Below are positions 47,621-56,870 of a stretch of 64,000 bases of DNA, piece by piece. The notes beneath the pieces are model-generated. The model saw only the letters and a list, made by a program, of their open reading frames with translations. It searched no databases and was not told the origin of the DNA. The position numbers were made by a program, and so were the translations under genes. Source of the DNA: an uncultured Acidobacteriota bacterium (lineage in GTDB: Bacteria; Acidobacteriota; Blastocatellia; RBC074); contig CADECP010000008.1 of NCBI GenBank assembly GCA_902825875.1, forward strand, positions 1 to 64,000, written 5' to 3'. Within the stretch, counting starts at the first letter, position 1. Each line of letters begins with the position of its first letter.

Positions 47621-48211
47621 TTATTCAGACTCACGGCGCTGCGCGAGCACTTTTTCTGGCAAATGCGCGGTGGTGTGTTCGGTCACGCTGGAAGCGATAT
47701 TTCTCTCCGCTTCCAAAAGAAGCTGGTCGGTGGTTTTGGCTGGGAGCGGTTCTTGAATCGGTGGTTGCTGGTAAGCCGGTCTGAAGTCTTGTTGCGGGGC
47801 AGGCAATTCCCGTTTCCTCAAAAACAATCCGTTGAACAGCAGTGCCAGGCCGACGAAAAACGGCACGATGCCTGCCAGCCAGACGCGGCTGAGGATTTCA
47901 GCATCTTTGCCGCCTTCGACACGAGCGATGGTTCCCAGAAAAAAATACAGGAAAATCATTGCGCCGATTCCCACCGCTGTGGTGATGACGCCCGCACGAA
48001 GTTCGTTGTTGCGTTTCTGTTCGGGCGTGATGCCGCGACGGCGCTCGCGTTCTTCTTCGGTCATAAACATTTCGGCGACCCAGGTTTTCGACCAGTCGAA
48101 TTGATCGCCGCGCGCGGTCATCGCTTCGCGCACGCTGCGCAAATTCGCTCCGCAACTTTTGCAAAACTTGATATCAGTGGTGATTTGAATTCCGCAACTC
48201 GGACAAAACAT
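47621..48211 (-). CDS. Zinc-ribbon membrane protein
   Basis: A 196-residue protein with an N-terminal zinc ribbon, CPSCGIQITTDIKFCKSC (two CXXC knuckles, residues 3-20). A charged cytosolic region follows (FMTEEERERRRGITPEQKR), then two membrane segments (about 72-92 and 109-129) and a cytosolic tail rich in Pro/Gln/Ala. Such proteins are common and mostly uncharacterised. It is divergent from the glutamate-cysteine ligase gene, with a 270-base space that contains no clear gene. Confidence 0.72.
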   Translation of the reverse strand: MFCPSCGIQITTDIKFCKSCGANLRSVREAMTARGDQFDWSKTWVAEMFMTEEERERRRGITPEQKRNNELRAGVITTAVGIGAMIFLYFFLGTIARVEGGKDAEILSRVWLAGIVPFFVGLALLFNGLFLRKRELPAPQQDFRPAYQQPPIQEPLPAKTTDQLLLEAERNIASSVTEHTTAHLPEKVLAQRRESE

Positions 48212-48481
48212 AAGCGCCTCTTGATGAATGAGTGATTTTGAGAAATCGGATTCTAATTCAAAACCGGTTCAGGATACGAGACTACGCAGTGAGTTGTTTC
48301 TGGATTCCTTGCGGGGGATTCCGCAGCGGATGAAGCCGATTGCGAAAGATTCCCCTTCCCGGCCATCGAAAACCTCTGCACAAACGCGGATTTTGGCCTT
48401 CAAGCCCGGCACAATCGTTGCTCATCTTTACTCGCTGATTTTTCACCGACTATCACTTCAACAATTCGGAGGGCTGTAGCG

Positions 48482-50404
48482 ATGGGTGAGCACAATGTTT
48501 CCGCCGACCGTGACCCGCATCGGGAACAGGCTTTCATGAAATCTTTGCTGGCTGATCTGGCCGCGCTGGAAACGATGATCGAAACCGGCAGGATCGAAAC
48601 CGGCGTGCGTCGCATTGGCGCTGAACAGGAAATGTTTCTGGTAGATCGCGCAATGCGCCCGGCGCCTGTGGCGCTGGAGGTATTGCAAGCGGCCAACGAT
48701 GAACGGCTGACGACCGAAATCGGCAAGTTCAACCTGGAAGCCAATCTGTCGCCGCGAATGCTGGCCGGAAACGGCCTGAGCCAGATGGAGCAGGAAATCA
48801 ATGAATTGCTTGCCATTGCTCGCCGCGCGGCAAATGATTTCAATGCCGAAATCGCCTTGATCGGAATTTTGCCGACCATTCGCCAGTCGGATTTGACGCT
48901 TGATAACCTGATCCCCAGCCCGCGTTATCTGGCGCTGAATCAAGCCATGCGACATTTGCGCGGCGATGCGTTCAACGTTCACATCAAAGGCCTGGACGAA
49001 CTGCAACTGACGCACGACAACATCATGCTCGAAGCCTGTTGCACCAGTTTTCAGGTTCATTTGCAGGTTGGCGCAGAAGAATTCGCGCGGCTTTACAACT
49101 GGGCGCAAGCGATCACTGCGCCGTTGCTGGCTGTTGCGGCCAACTCGCCGGTGTTTGTCGGCCACAGGCTTTGGCACGAAACGCGAATCGCGCTTTTCCA
49201 GCATTCCACAGACGAACGCTCGAACACTCGCCAACTTCGCAGTCATCCGCCGCGCGTCAGTTTCGGCGAAAACTGGATCAACAATTCCGTCATAGAAGTT
49301 TTCCGCGAAGAGATTGCGCGCTTCCGCGTGCTGCTAACCAAACAAATTGATGAAGACCCGTTGGAAGTTTTGGCGCGCGGCGAAATGCCTCAGCTTGCGG
49401 CGCTGCGATTGCACAACGGAACCGTCTGGCGCTGGAATCGTCCGTGTTATGGCGTGAAAGACGGCGTTGCTCATTTGCGAATCGAACAGCGCGCAATGCC
49501 CGCCGGCCCTTCGGTGGTGGATGAAATGGCGAACGCAGCATTGTTTTACGGCTTGATGACGGCGCTGCCTGCCGAATTCGGCGAAGTACATCGGCGGATG
49601 ACATTCGATCAAGCGAAAGAAAATTTCTTCGCCGCCGCTCGGCACGGTTTGAAATCGCAATTGAGTTGGATTGACGGGCGAAATTATCCGACTACGAATT
49701 TGATGCTCGAACAGTTGCTGCCGCTGGCGCGCGAAGGACTGATCCGGGCCGGAGTGGATTCCAACGACATCGCTCGTTACCTGGACGTGATTGAAAACCG
49801 CGTTCGCCGGGAACAGACCGGCGCGTTGTGGGCTTTGCGTTCGCTGGCGGCGATGGAAAATCTGGGAATGCCGGAGCTTCGTCAGCGCGTGATGGTTGAA
49901 CAAATGATCGAACAACAGCAAAGCAGTTTGCCGGTTGCCGAATGGTTGCCGGTCAAATTGGATGATTCGCGCGAATGGAATCACAGTTATCAAACTGTCG
50001 GGCAATTTATGGCGACGGATTTGTTTACGGTTCGACCGGACGATCTGGTTGATCTGGCTGCCAGCGTCATGGATTGGCGGCACATTCGCCACGTCCCGGT
50101 CGAAGACGACGAAGGGCGATTGGTCGGTCTGGTTTCTCATCGAGATTTGTTGCGGCTGTTGTCGCACGGTTTGCTGAACAAACAAACTCAGCCGTTGACG
50201 GTTGCGGAAATCATGAGACGAAACCCCATAACCGTTACGGCGACGACTTCGACGTTGGAGGCGCTGAACATAATGCGAAGTCAAAAAGTAGGCTGTCTGC
50301 CGGTTGTCGAAAATGAGAAGTTGGTTGGCATCGTCACTGCTTACGACTTTTTGGCGTTGTCAGCCGAAATCATCGAAAAACAACTGAAGTCCATTTCGGC
50401 ATAA
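48482..50404 (+). CDS. Glutamate-cysteine ligase-like enzyme fused to two CBS domains
   Basis: A 640-residue fusion. Residues about 40-480 form a GCS2-type (glutamine-synthetase-fold) carboxylate-amine ligase: [33 protein letters not shown] and [13 protein letters not shown]. About 490-560 and 570-635 are two CBS domains ([61 protein letters not shown]). The catalytic part would join glutamate, or a similar acid, to an amine; the CBS pair would bind adenine nucleotides and regulate it. GGAGGG lies ten bases before the ATG. The product may be gamma-glutamylcysteine or another gamma-glutamyl compound. Confidence 0.87.
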   Translation: MGEHNVSADRDPHREQAFMKSLLADLAALETMIETGRIETGVRRIGAEQEMFLVDRAMRPAPVALEVLQAANDERLTTEIGKFNLEANLSPRMLAGNGLSQMEQEINELLAIARRAANDFNAEIALIGILPTIRQSDLTLDNLIPSPRYLALNQAMRHLRGDAFNVHIKGLDELQLTHDNIMLEACCTSFQVHLQVGAEEFARLYNWAQAITAPLLAVAANSPVFVGHRLWHETRIALFQHSTDERSNTRQLRSHPPRVSFGENWINNSVIEVFREEIARFRVLLTKQIDEDPLEVLARGEMPQLAALRLHNGTVWRWNRPCYGVKDGVAHLRIEQRAMPAGPSVVDEMANAALFYGLMTALPAEFGEVHRRMTFDQAKENFFAAARHGLKSQLSWIDGRNYPTTNLMLEQLLPLAREGLIRAGVDSNDIARYLDVIENRVRREQTGALWALRSLAAMENLGMPELRQRVMVEQMIEQQQSSLPVAEWLPVKLDDSREWNHSYQTVGQFMATDLFTVRPDDLVDLAASVMDWRHIRHVPVEDDEGRLVGLVSHRDLLRLLSHGLLNKQTQPLTVAEIMRRNPITVTATTSTLEALNIMRSQKVGCLPVVENEKLVGIVTAYDFLALSAEIIEKQLKSISA

Positions 50405-50434
50405 GGCGTGTTTCCCAAAAGGCAGATCGGAAAC

Positions 50435-50449
50435 GGCTGAGCAATTACA
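50435..50449. repeat. Lone GGCTGAGCAATTACA arm
   Basis: Matches the outer arm of the composite element at 34391-34535 in 14 of 15 bases. No partner arm was seen nearby. It lies between the ligase stop and the convergent histidine kinase gene. Confidence 0.5.
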
Positions 50450-50471
50450 ACTCCGTTTTGTTTTATCGGTG

Positions 50472-51899
50472 TCAGCCAAACAAAGGCAGTTTAACGATAA
50501 ACGTGGTTCCCGCGCCTTGTTGACTGTTGATTTCGATCTGACCGTCGTGCGAATCAACAATCCATTTGACGATGGAAAGTCCGAGTCCGAACCCGGCGGC
50601 GGTGCGGTCGCTGGTTTTGGCGGAACGGCGAAAGAAGCGTTCAAAAATGTGCGGCAGGTCTTCGGCGGGAATGCCTCGCCCGGTGTCGGCAACGGTGACG
50701 ACGGCCTGGTTGTTTTCCGTTTTCAGCCCAAGTGTCACGCTGCCTCCCGGCGGAGTGTATTTGATGGCGTTGTCCAACAGGTTCAGCAGCATCTGTTTGA
50801 TGCGCTGCAAATCGGCATTGACGGTGATTTCAGCATTCGGCGAATCGTAGCTCAGCGTTTGGTCGCGTTGCTGAGCCAGCGGCGTGATGTAATCGGCCAT
50901 TTGCTGGCAAAGTTTGTTCAGGTCTACCGGTTCGCAGCGAAGTTCGACTCGCCCGGAATCGGCGCGCGCCAGCATCAACAAATCTTCGATCAAACGGGTC
51001 AGCCGGACGATTTCTTCCAGATTGGAACCAAGCACCCGCTGATACTCTTCCGGCGAACGTTCGCGGCGAAGCGCGATTTCCATATCGCCGCGCATCACCG
51101 CCAACGGAGTCCGCAGTTCATGCGAAGCGTCCGATGTGAATTGTTTTTGCCGCTCGAACGCCGCTTGCAACCGCGAAATCATGTGATTGAACGTCGCCGC
51201 CAACCGCCCGATTTCATCCAGTTTCGTCGAAGCGTTGGCAGGCATCGGAACCCGTTCGGTTAAATCGCCTTTGGCAATTTGTTCGGCGGCACAGGTAATG
51301 CGATCCACAGGACTCAAGGCCTGATTCGCCAACAACAATCCACCGAAACTGCCCAACAACAACGCCAATGGAATCGCAATTCCCAACACAATCAACACTC
51401 GACGACGTGCGCTTTCCACTGCCGCCAAAGATTGCCCCAACCTGATGAAATATGTTCCTTCGCCATCGTAATCCTTGACCCGTCGAGTCGCTACGCGCAG
51501 CGATTCGCCCGAACTCAGCCGAACAGATTTGAAAATCGTCTTTCCGACTTCCAGCTTCATCAGTTCGTTGGCGTCAACCGGCAGATCACCCTTCGAACTC
51601 AGCATTTCCCCGTCGGTGATTTTTCCCTGCTCATTGATGATCTGGTAAACGTGCGGCGCCAGCGGCAACAAATCTTCCTGAGCTTCGGAGTTTTGCATCA
51701 ATGGATGATCGGAAATGTCAACGCCTGCCCCCACAGCCATACCGACTTCGATCTTTTCGAGTTGAAAAGCCAATGCCCGGTCAATCGTCGTCAGCAGACT
51801 GCCCGAAAGATAAAAGAAAATGGCGGTTCCAAACAGCAACAACACTGCTGAAAGAATCGCCAGGTAATACATTGTCAGCTTGAGTCTAAGAGAAGGCAT
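50472..51899 (-). CDS. Sensor histidine kinase (HAMP type)
   Basis: A 475-residue transmembrane kinase. Two membrane segments (about 9-31 and 168-189) flank a periplasmic sensor region of about 135 residues. A HAMP domain follows (SPVDRITCAAEQIAKGDLTE), then the HisKA box SDASHELRTPLAVMRG with the phosphorylated histidine, and an ATPase domain with LLNLLDNAIKYTPPGG, VADTGRGIP and GFGLGLSIVKWI. It partners the OmpR-type regulator encoded upstream on the same strand. A palindromic repeat (51956-51986) lies between the two. The signal is unknown. Confidence 0.93.
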   Translation of the reverse strand: MPSLRLKLTMYYLAILSAVLLLFGTAIFFYLSGSLLTTIDRALAFQLEKIEVGMAVGAGVDISDHPLMQNSEAQEDLLPLAPHVYQIINEQGKITDGEMLSSKGDLPVDANELMKLEVGKTIFKSVRLSSGESLRVATRRVKDYDGEGTYFIRLGQSLAAVESARRRVLIVLGIAIPLALLLGSFGGLLLANQALSPVDRITCAAEQIAKGDLTERVPMPANASTKLDEIGRLAATFNHMISRLQAAFERQKQFTSDASHELRTPLAVMRGDMEIALRRERSPEEYQRVLGSNLEEIVRLTRLIEDLLMLARADSGRVELRCEPVDLNKLCQQMADYITPLAQQRDQTLSYDSPNAEITVNADLQRIKQMLLNLLDNAIKYTPPGGSVTLGLKTENNQAVVTVADTGRGIPAEDLPHIFERFFRRSAKTSDRTAAGFGLGLSIVKWIVDSHDGQIEINSQQGAGTTFIVKLPLFG

Positions 51900-51955
51900 G
51901 GGGCTGGTTGTCGAATTTGTTAGCCGGTTTGGCCGCCAGATAAATTGAAAAAGAG

Positions 51956-51986
51956 TGGCGGGACAATGTTGAAAATTGTCCCGCCA
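51956..51986. repeat. GGGACAAT palindrome with GGCGG flanks
   Basis: TGGCGGGACAAT (51956-51967) and ATTGTCCCGCCA (51975-51986) are perfect inverted repeats with a seven-base loop. It belongs to the GGGACAATTT family with a diverged centre. It lies between the response regulator and histidine kinase genes. Confidence 0.8.
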
Positions 51987-52039
51987 TCTTCGGCGTAGAC
52001 GGAAGCCAAACCCGTCTCAGAAGATTGTCGTTCACGAAA

Positions 52040-52756
52040 TTACGCTTTGGCTTCTGCAACCATTTGCGATTCGACGCTGGGCGTTTTCAGCATGTAACCA
52101 ATGCCGCGCACAGTGTGAATCAACTTGGGTTCGTAATTGCGATCCACTTTGTTTCGCAAGTAATTGATGTACACGTCAATCACGTTGGTCAACGTGTCGA
52201 AAGTTTCTTCCCAGACTTTTTCCGACAAAGTTTCGCGGGAAAGAATTTCGTCCGGGTGACGCATAAAGTATTCCAGCAGGGAAAATTCCTTGTTGGTCAA
52301 TTGCACTTCCTTGCCCGCACGCGAAGCCCGACGATTGATGAGGTTCAACACCAAATCGCCAATCTGGATTTTGGTGGTGTCTTCGGTGTGCGTCCGGCGC
52401 AGCAACGCACGAATGCGCGCCAGCAATTCGGCAAAGGCAAACGGTTTGGTCAGGTAATCGTCAGCGCCTGTATCCAAACCGGCAACTTTCATTTCGGTAC
52501 TGTCTTGAGCGGTGAGAATCAGAATCGGTGTCTTCAATCCGCCTTCGCGCAAATCGTGCGCCACCTGCAACCCATCGCGTCCGGGCAACCCCAGATCAAG
52601 AATTATCAGATCGTGATTGCCAGTCAGCGCAGCTTGCGCCCCTGTTTCTCCGTCAAAGGCCGTTTCGATCTGCATCCCCTCTTCTTCGAGACCGCGTTTG
52701 ATCAAATCAGCCATTTTCTGTTCGTCTTCAATTACCAAGACTCGCATAGCCATCAT
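52040..52756 (-). CDS. OmpR-family response regulator
   Basis: A 238-residue response regulator. The receiver domain has VLVIEDEQ, LIILDLGLPGRDG with the phosphorylated aspartate, and TKPFAFAELLARI with the conserved lysine. The winged-helix domain carries LTNKEFSLLEYFMRHPDEIL, VWEETFDTLTNVIDVYINYL and IHTVRGIGYML, as in PhoB/OmpR proteins. GGAG lies about ten bases before ATG 52756. It acts with the histidine kinase encoded downstream. The 286-base space before it (52757-53042) shows no gene and probably holds the promoter. Confidence 0.95.
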   Translation of the reverse strand: MMAMRVLVIEDEQKMADLIKRGLEEEGMQIETAFDGETGAQAALTGNHDLIILDLGLPGRDGLQVAHDLREGGLKTPILILTAQDSTEMKVAGLDTGADDYLTKPFAFAELLARIRALLRRTHTEDTTKIQIGDLVLNLINRRASRAGKEVQLTNKEFSLLEYFMRHPDEILSRETLSEKVWEETFDTLTNVIDVYINYLRNKVDRNYEPKLIHTVRGIGYMLKTPSVESQMVAEAKA

Positions 52757-53042
52757 TGTTTTTCTGCTCCTTGAGACACTTTTTGAAATTAGTTAGATCA
52801 CTGCGTTGGATGATTCAGCCACACCGAACGCTGCTTGCATTTTTTTATTCGCAACCGGCCAGCAAAATATGGAAAAGGGCGATCATTGGCTCAGTTAAGC
52901 TCTGTGGGCCGAGCAGTCAATGCAATGATCTAAGAAACGAATTGTCGAGGGGATCGTTGGCTGTAATTTACACAAAACCTGCGGTTCAGGGCAAGATATA
53001 TTAAGCCTGTGTCGGAAAAACGGATAGGTGAAAAGCCTTACG

Positions 53043-53363
53043 TTAGGGCTGAACAGACGCCGCTAGCCAGTTCAGGTACTCGGCTGATCCGGCTTCGACC
53101 GGCAACGCGACGATCTCAGGTGTTTGATAACTGTGATTCTGTTTGATCGTCGTTTCAAGCTGAGCGTAAGCCGCGCGCGTAGTTTTGATGAGCAACAAGG
53201 TTTCGCCGGATTGTTCAATCTTGCCTTGCCAGCGGTAAATCGAAGTCATGCGCGGCAACATTTGAACACAAGCCGCCAATTCCGCTTCGACCAGCAACCG
53301 CGCCAGACGTTCGGCATCCGCTTCGGTTTCGATCGTGGTCAGAACAACCAGCGCGTCGGTCAT
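53043..53363 (-). CDS. cutA: Divalent cation tolerance protein CutA
   Basis: A 106-residue trimeric ferredoxin-like protein. It has the family run VVLTTIETEADAERLARLLV, ELAACVQMLPRMTSIYRWQGKIE (with CVQ and YRWQGK) and NHSYQTPEIVALPV near the end. CutA is linked to copper tolerance and possibly signalling, but its biochemistry is not settled. Its start overlaps the stop of the DUF2007-like gene by four bases. Confidence 0.93.
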   Translation of the reverse strand: MTDALVVLTTIETEADAERLARLLVEAELAACVQMLPRMTSIYRWQGKIEQSGETLLLIKTTRAAYAQLETTIKQNHSYQTPEIVALPVEAGSAEYLNWLAASVQP

Positions 53364-53653
53364 TGCGAAGGCTCCTCTGGCAGTTCTGCATCTTCCGCCA
53401 GCGCGGAATCGGATTGCTGTTCAAAAAAGGCATCGTAAAGCTGTTGGGCGCGTTCAAGCTCCGATTCGGCAACCAGCAAAGTGATCTCAGAGTATCCGCC
53501 GGGCATCAGCAACGGTTCCAAGCCGCCAAAATTCACGCCCTGCAAAATCGAAGCGATACCGTTGTTTTCCAACAACTCGCTGGCCATTCCGGCCTGCACA
53601 GAATTGGAAAAATGCGACAAGGCGACAAAATTGATTTCCGGTTGATTGCTCAT
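53360..53653 (-). CDS. DUF2007-like protein
   Basis: A 97-residue protein with VALSHFSNSVQAGMASELLENNGIASILQG and ITLLVAESELERAQQLYDAFF, matching the pattern of putative signal-transducing DUF2007 proteins (ferredoxin-like fold). Acidic low-complexity tail. It is coupled to cutA by a four-base overlap. Function is unknown. Confidence 0.78.
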   Translation of the reverse strand: MSNQPEINFVALSHFSNSVQAGMASELLENNGIASILQGVNFGGLEPLLMPGGYSEITLLVAESELERAQQLYDAFFEQQSDSALAEDAELPEEPSQ

Positions 53654-53665
53654 TGCGTTCCTTTT

Positions 53666-54514
53666 TTAAGCCAGCCATTTTCCGCTGAACACGGCGCAGG
53701 CTTCGCCGGTTTGAATGACAGAATTGTCCGCGCGCCATTCGACGATCAATTCTCCGGCGGCAGTGACGACTTTGACCTTTCGTTCGGTCTTTTCGTTCAG
53801 CATGCTGGCGAGCGCCGCTCCGCAGGAACCTGTTCCCGAAGCCAGCGTTTCTCCGCAACCGCGTTCCCAAAACCTGACTTCGATTTCCTGGCGGTTCAGC
53901 ACGCGGATGAACTCGACGTTGGTTCGGTCGGGAAAAGCTTCGTGAACTTCAAGCGCCTCGCCAAACCGCCGCCAATCAAGTTGATCGAAATCGGCGACAA
54001 AGATGCTGCAATGCGGATTGCCCATCGAAGTCGCCGTGATTTCCACCGTTTGTCCCAACACTTTCAGTGGCTGTCGAATGACTCGCTCCATCGGCATTGG
54101 CAAACTGATCGGAACCTCGCTGCTGTGAAATCGCGGCGTTCCCATTTCGGTTTCAAACACCAGCCGATTGTCGCTTCGTTCCACTGGCTTCAGCGTTTTG
54201 ATGCCCGCGCCGGTGGCAATGCGAACTTCCGGCTTGCCCCAGTTTTCAACCAGATAAAGATAAGCTCCGACGCACCGCGTTCCGTTGCCGGAAATCGGAG
54301 TTTCGCCACCATCGGCGTTGAACAACCGAACTTCAAAATCGGCTCCGGCTCTTGGCGAGTCCAGCAACAATTCCAAGCCGTCGGCTCCCGCGCCAAAATG
54401 CCTGTCGCAGATTTGCCGAGCGAACGATTCAAAATCTTCCGTCACCGCTCGCAACTCAGCTTCGCGCGCGATCAAAAAGTCATTGCCAAGAGCCTGGAAT
54501 TTATGGAATCGCAT
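53666..54514 (-). CDS. dapF: Diaminopimelate epimerase with both catalytic cysteines replaced by serine
   Basis: A 282-residue DapF-fold protein. DapF converts LL- to meso-diaminopimelate for lysine and peptidoglycan synthesis using two cysteines as the acid/base pair. The family skeleton is complete: FHKFQALGNDF at the start, FGAGADGLELL, FNADGGE, MGNPHCSIFV and NVEFIRV. But the first catalytic site reads ISGNGTRC, with Ser75 where CGNG is normal, and the second reads ASGTGSC, with Ser226 where ACGSG is normal. Both changes are plain in the DNA. ATG 54514 is preferred over a TTG that overlaps the methyltransferase stop. It may be a slow or altered epimerase, or act on another substrate. Confidence 0.85.
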   Translation of the reverse strand: MRFHKFQALGNDFLIAREAELRAVTEDFESFARQICDRHFGAGADGLELLLDSPRAGADFEVRLFNADGGETPISGNGTRCVGAYLYLVENWGKPEVRIATGAGIKTLKPVERSDNRLVFETEMGTPRFHSSEVPISLPMPMERVIRQPLKVLGQTVEITATSMGNPHCSIFVADFDQLDWRRFGEALEVHEAFPDRTNVEFIRVLNRQEIEVRFWERGCGETLASGTGSCGAALASMLNEKTERKVKVVTAAGELIVEWRADNSVIQTGEACAVFSGKWLA

Positions 54515-54516
54515 TT

Positions 54517-55431
54517 TCAAGATTTCGGAAAAAGGCCGGGCTGCGGCTTTACCTGTTTCTGAGGCTGCACTTCGTGGTCTTCGGCTACGCCTTCTTCGCG
54601 CAAACGTCGGACGGCTTGTTGGCAGTATTCAGCGTTGTTGTCTATCAACACACAACGCCTGCCCGCGGAAAGAGCAGCCAATCCGGTCGAACCGCTGCCG
54701 CCGAAAGGATCAATCACCAAGCCGTCTTCCGGGCAAAGCAGTTTGATGAAAAAGAGCGGCAGATCAACCGGAAACACAGCCGGGTGTCCCTGATTTTTCC
54801 CAACCAGAGCCAGGCTAATCACGTTCGACGGAAGGACGGTTTGCTTGCCAACCCACTTGGAAATATCTCGACCAAAACCGCTTTGATTGACTGAGTTGTG
54901 GCGGCTCAAATCATTTTCGCCCAGCTTTCTCAGGCGCGATTCCACCCAATCGCCAATCGGTTTTCGCACACCGTCCGCATTGAAATAAGGCTTCTTGGAT
55001 TTCGACAGATGAAAGCAATACTCCCACCCGTCGCGCAGTCGAGTCGGCCAATAACCCGGCATCGGATTGGTTTTGTGCCAGATGTAATCGTCAATCGAAT
55101 ACCAACCTTGATCGCACAAAGCTTCGATCATCCGCCAGACAAAACGGTGACGAACTCCGTCAACGACTTTGTCTTTGATGTTGATGACCAAACTGCCGTT
55201 CGGCTTTAGCGCGTTGTAAAAGGCTTCGTGGAAGCTCAAAAACCAATCGGCGAAATCGTCCGGGTGGACGCTGTCATAATGCTTTTTGCGAGCATCAGCA
55301 TACGGCGGCGAAGTCACAAGTAAATCAACCTGATTAACATACTTCTTCAAAACTTCGCGGTTGTCGCCATTGATTATGGCGACAGCAGAACCTGCTTTTC
55401 GGATAATTGTCTTCGCAGTTGGCAGACTCAT
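54517..55431 (-). CDS. Site-specific DNA methyltransferase (N4-cytosine/N6-adenine, beta-class)
   Basis: A 304-residue DNA methyltransferase. Motif IV TSPPYAD lies near the N terminus and motif I DPFGGSGSTGLAAL near the C terminus, the order of the beta class; the TSPPY form is frequent in N4-cytosine enzymes. Between them lies a target-recognition region (about 130-200, with YIWHKTNPMPGYWPTRLRDGWEYCF). No restriction enzyme is next to it, so it looks like an orphan methylase. An in-frame TTG at 55461 overlaps the kinase stop; the ATG at 55431 is used. Confidence 0.9.
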   Translation of the reverse strand: MSLPTAKTIIRKAGSAVAIINGDNREVLKKYVNQVDLLVTSPPYADARKKHYDSVHPDDFADWFLSFHEAFYNALKPNGSLVINIKDKVVDGVRHRFVWRMIEALCDQGWYSIDDYIWHKTNPMPGYWPTRLRDGWEYCFHLSKSKKPYFNADGVRKPIGDWVESRLRKLGENDLSRHNSVNQSGFGRDISKWVGKQTVLPSNVISLALVGKNQGHPAVFPVDLPLFFIKLLCPEDGLVIDPFGGSGSTGLAALSAGRRCVLIDNNAEYCQQAVRRLREEGVAEDHEVQPQKQVKPQPGLFPKS

Positions 55432-55457
55432 ACAAACCGACGGATTTTGCCATTTAA

Positions 55458-56375
55458 TCAAATCTCGAAATGCGTGAATTCTTTGAATTGATGGAAGCGG
55501 TCACGGATTTCCTGCGGCGTCAGGCGGCGCAAGCGGTCGCAACTGAATTCTTCGACGTTGTAAGAAGCCATCGTCGAACCGTAAATGATCGCGCGACGAA
55601 CCGTCGCGTCATCAATTTTGTCGGATTGCGCCAGATAGCCCATAAAGCCTCCGGCAAAGCTGTCGCCTGCGCCGGTCGGATCGAAAACGCTTTCCAGCGG
55701 ATAGGCGGGAATAGCGAAATAGCTGTCTTTGGTGAAAAACGCCGCGCCGTATTCGCCGCGTTTGACGACCAGCATTTTCGGTCCCCAACCGATGATCTTG
55801 CGCGCGGCTTTGATCAGGTTGGATTCTCCGGCCAGTTCGCGGGCTTCGGCGTCATTGATAATCATAGCGTCCACGACGGCGATGGTTTTCAGCAATTCTT
55901 CGCGCGCGATTTCAATCCACAGATTCATGGTGTCCATCGCCACGAATTTGCAATCCACCTGTTCGCGGACTTCGCGTTGCAGCGTAGGTTGGATGTTGCC
56001 CAAAAACAGAAACGGCGTTTTCTTGGCCGCTTCGGACAGTTTCGGTTTGAAATCGGCAAAGACGTTGAGTTGCGTGTCCAGCGTTTTGGCTGTGTTCAGA
56101 TCAAAGCCGTATTCGCCCGCCCAGCGGAAAGTTTTTCCGCCGGGAATGCGTTCCAAGTTGGAAATGTTGATCTTGCGTTCGTGGAAAACGGATTCGTCTT
56201 CGGCGGTGAAATCGTCTCCGATGACGGCGACAACGCCGACTTCGGTAAAAAACGAGGCCGAGACGGAAAAGTGCAGGCCGGAACCGCCTAGACTGCGGTC
56301 GCGTTCGCCAAACGGTGTTTTGATGGCGTCAATGGCTACGGAGCCGACGACTAACAACGGACAAGTGGATGACAT
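55458..56375 (-). CDS. PfkB family carbohydrate kinase
   Basis: A 305-residue ribokinase-fold enzyme. VVGSVAIDAIKTPFG opens the fold, LGGSGLHFSVSAS has the substrate-binding glycines, and DPTGAGDSFAGGFMGYL is the anion-hole and catalytic aspartate motif. It transfers phosphate from ATP to a sugar or nucleoside. The substrate is not clear; proximity to MTA phosphorylase makes a nucleoside or 5-thioribose-type sugar possible. The frame extends 44 residues upstream as a lysine-rich stretch that overlaps the previous gene's 3' end, so ATG 56375 is chosen. Confidence 0.85.
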   Translation of the reverse strand: MSSTCPLLVVGSVAIDAIKTPFGERDRSLGGSGLHFSVSASFFTEVGVVAVIGDDFTAEDESVFHERKINISNLERIPGGKTFRWAGEYGFDLNTAKTLDTQLNVFADFKPKLSEAAKKTPFLFLGNIQPTLQREVREQVDCKFVAMDTMNLWIEIAREELLKTIAVVDAMIINDAEARELAGESNLIKAARKIIGWGPKMLVVKRGEYGAAFFTKDSYFAIPAYPLESVFDPTGAGDSFAGGFMGYLAQSDKIDDATVRRAIIYGSTMASYNVEEFSCDRLRRLTPQEIRDRFHQFKEFTHFEI

Positions 56376-56385
56376 GTGTGAGTGA

Positions 56386-56832
56386 TTACCCCTTCTTTTT
56401 TTGGTTTTGATTTTCGTCCAGACGTTTTTGCGCTTCGGCTTTGATCTTTTCGTCTGAACCTTCCTTGACGGCTTTCGTCCAGTATTCGACGGCTTTTTCT
56501 GAGTCACCGCCGCGTTGGTAAACTTCGCCTGTCAGGAAATAGACTTCATCAATGCGCGCGAAGTTCGGATTCAAATCCATGATTTCCTGCAACCGATCCA
56601 GCACGGCTTTGTTCAATCGCTCAATGCCGTCTTTGTCGCCTTTGTTCGGTTTGCGTTTGTAAAAGTAAAACTTCGCCGCGTCCAGGCTTTTGTAAGACTG
56701 CTTTTCTTGCTCAGGGTCTCGCGGCGCGCTGATCGAACCGCGACTTGGGCCTTGCTGAGCGGCAAAACCAGGATTCGTGAATGCGCTGACTGCCACAATC
56801 GCCAGCACAACAATTAAACTGATTCGGTACTT
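56386..56832 (-). CDS. Small exported TPR protein
   Basis: A 148-residue protein with signal peptide MKYRISLIVVLAIVAVSAFTNPGFA and a short TPR-like pair of helices (FARIDEVYFLTGEVYQRGGD and SEKAVEYWTKAVKEG). The C terminus is lysine- and glutamine-rich. GAGAGG lies just before ATG 56832. It is followed closely by the carbohydrate kinase gene. Its partner is unknown. Confidence 0.75.
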   Translation of the reverse strand, partial: KYRISLIVVLAIVAVSAFTNPGFAAQQGPSRGSISAPRDPEQEKQSYKSLDAAKFYFYKRKPNKGDKDGIERLNKAVLDRLQEIMDLNPNFARIDEVYFLTGEVYQRGGDSEKAVEYWTKAVKEGSDEKIKAEAQKRLDENQNQKKKG

Positions 56833-56870
56833 CATAAATGACCTCTCTTGAAGCGCGCCTGCCAATCGTT

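Noticed and set aside
48228-48479. An 83-codon open frame between the zinc-ribbon gene and the CBS-fused ligase
   Set aside because: No ribosome binding site and no family resemblance; the space is more likely a divergent promoter region.
56376-56507. Lysine-rich N-terminal extension of the PfkB kinase
   Set aside because: It overlaps the end of the preceding gene and lies outside the kinase fold; ATG 56375 gives the normal family length.
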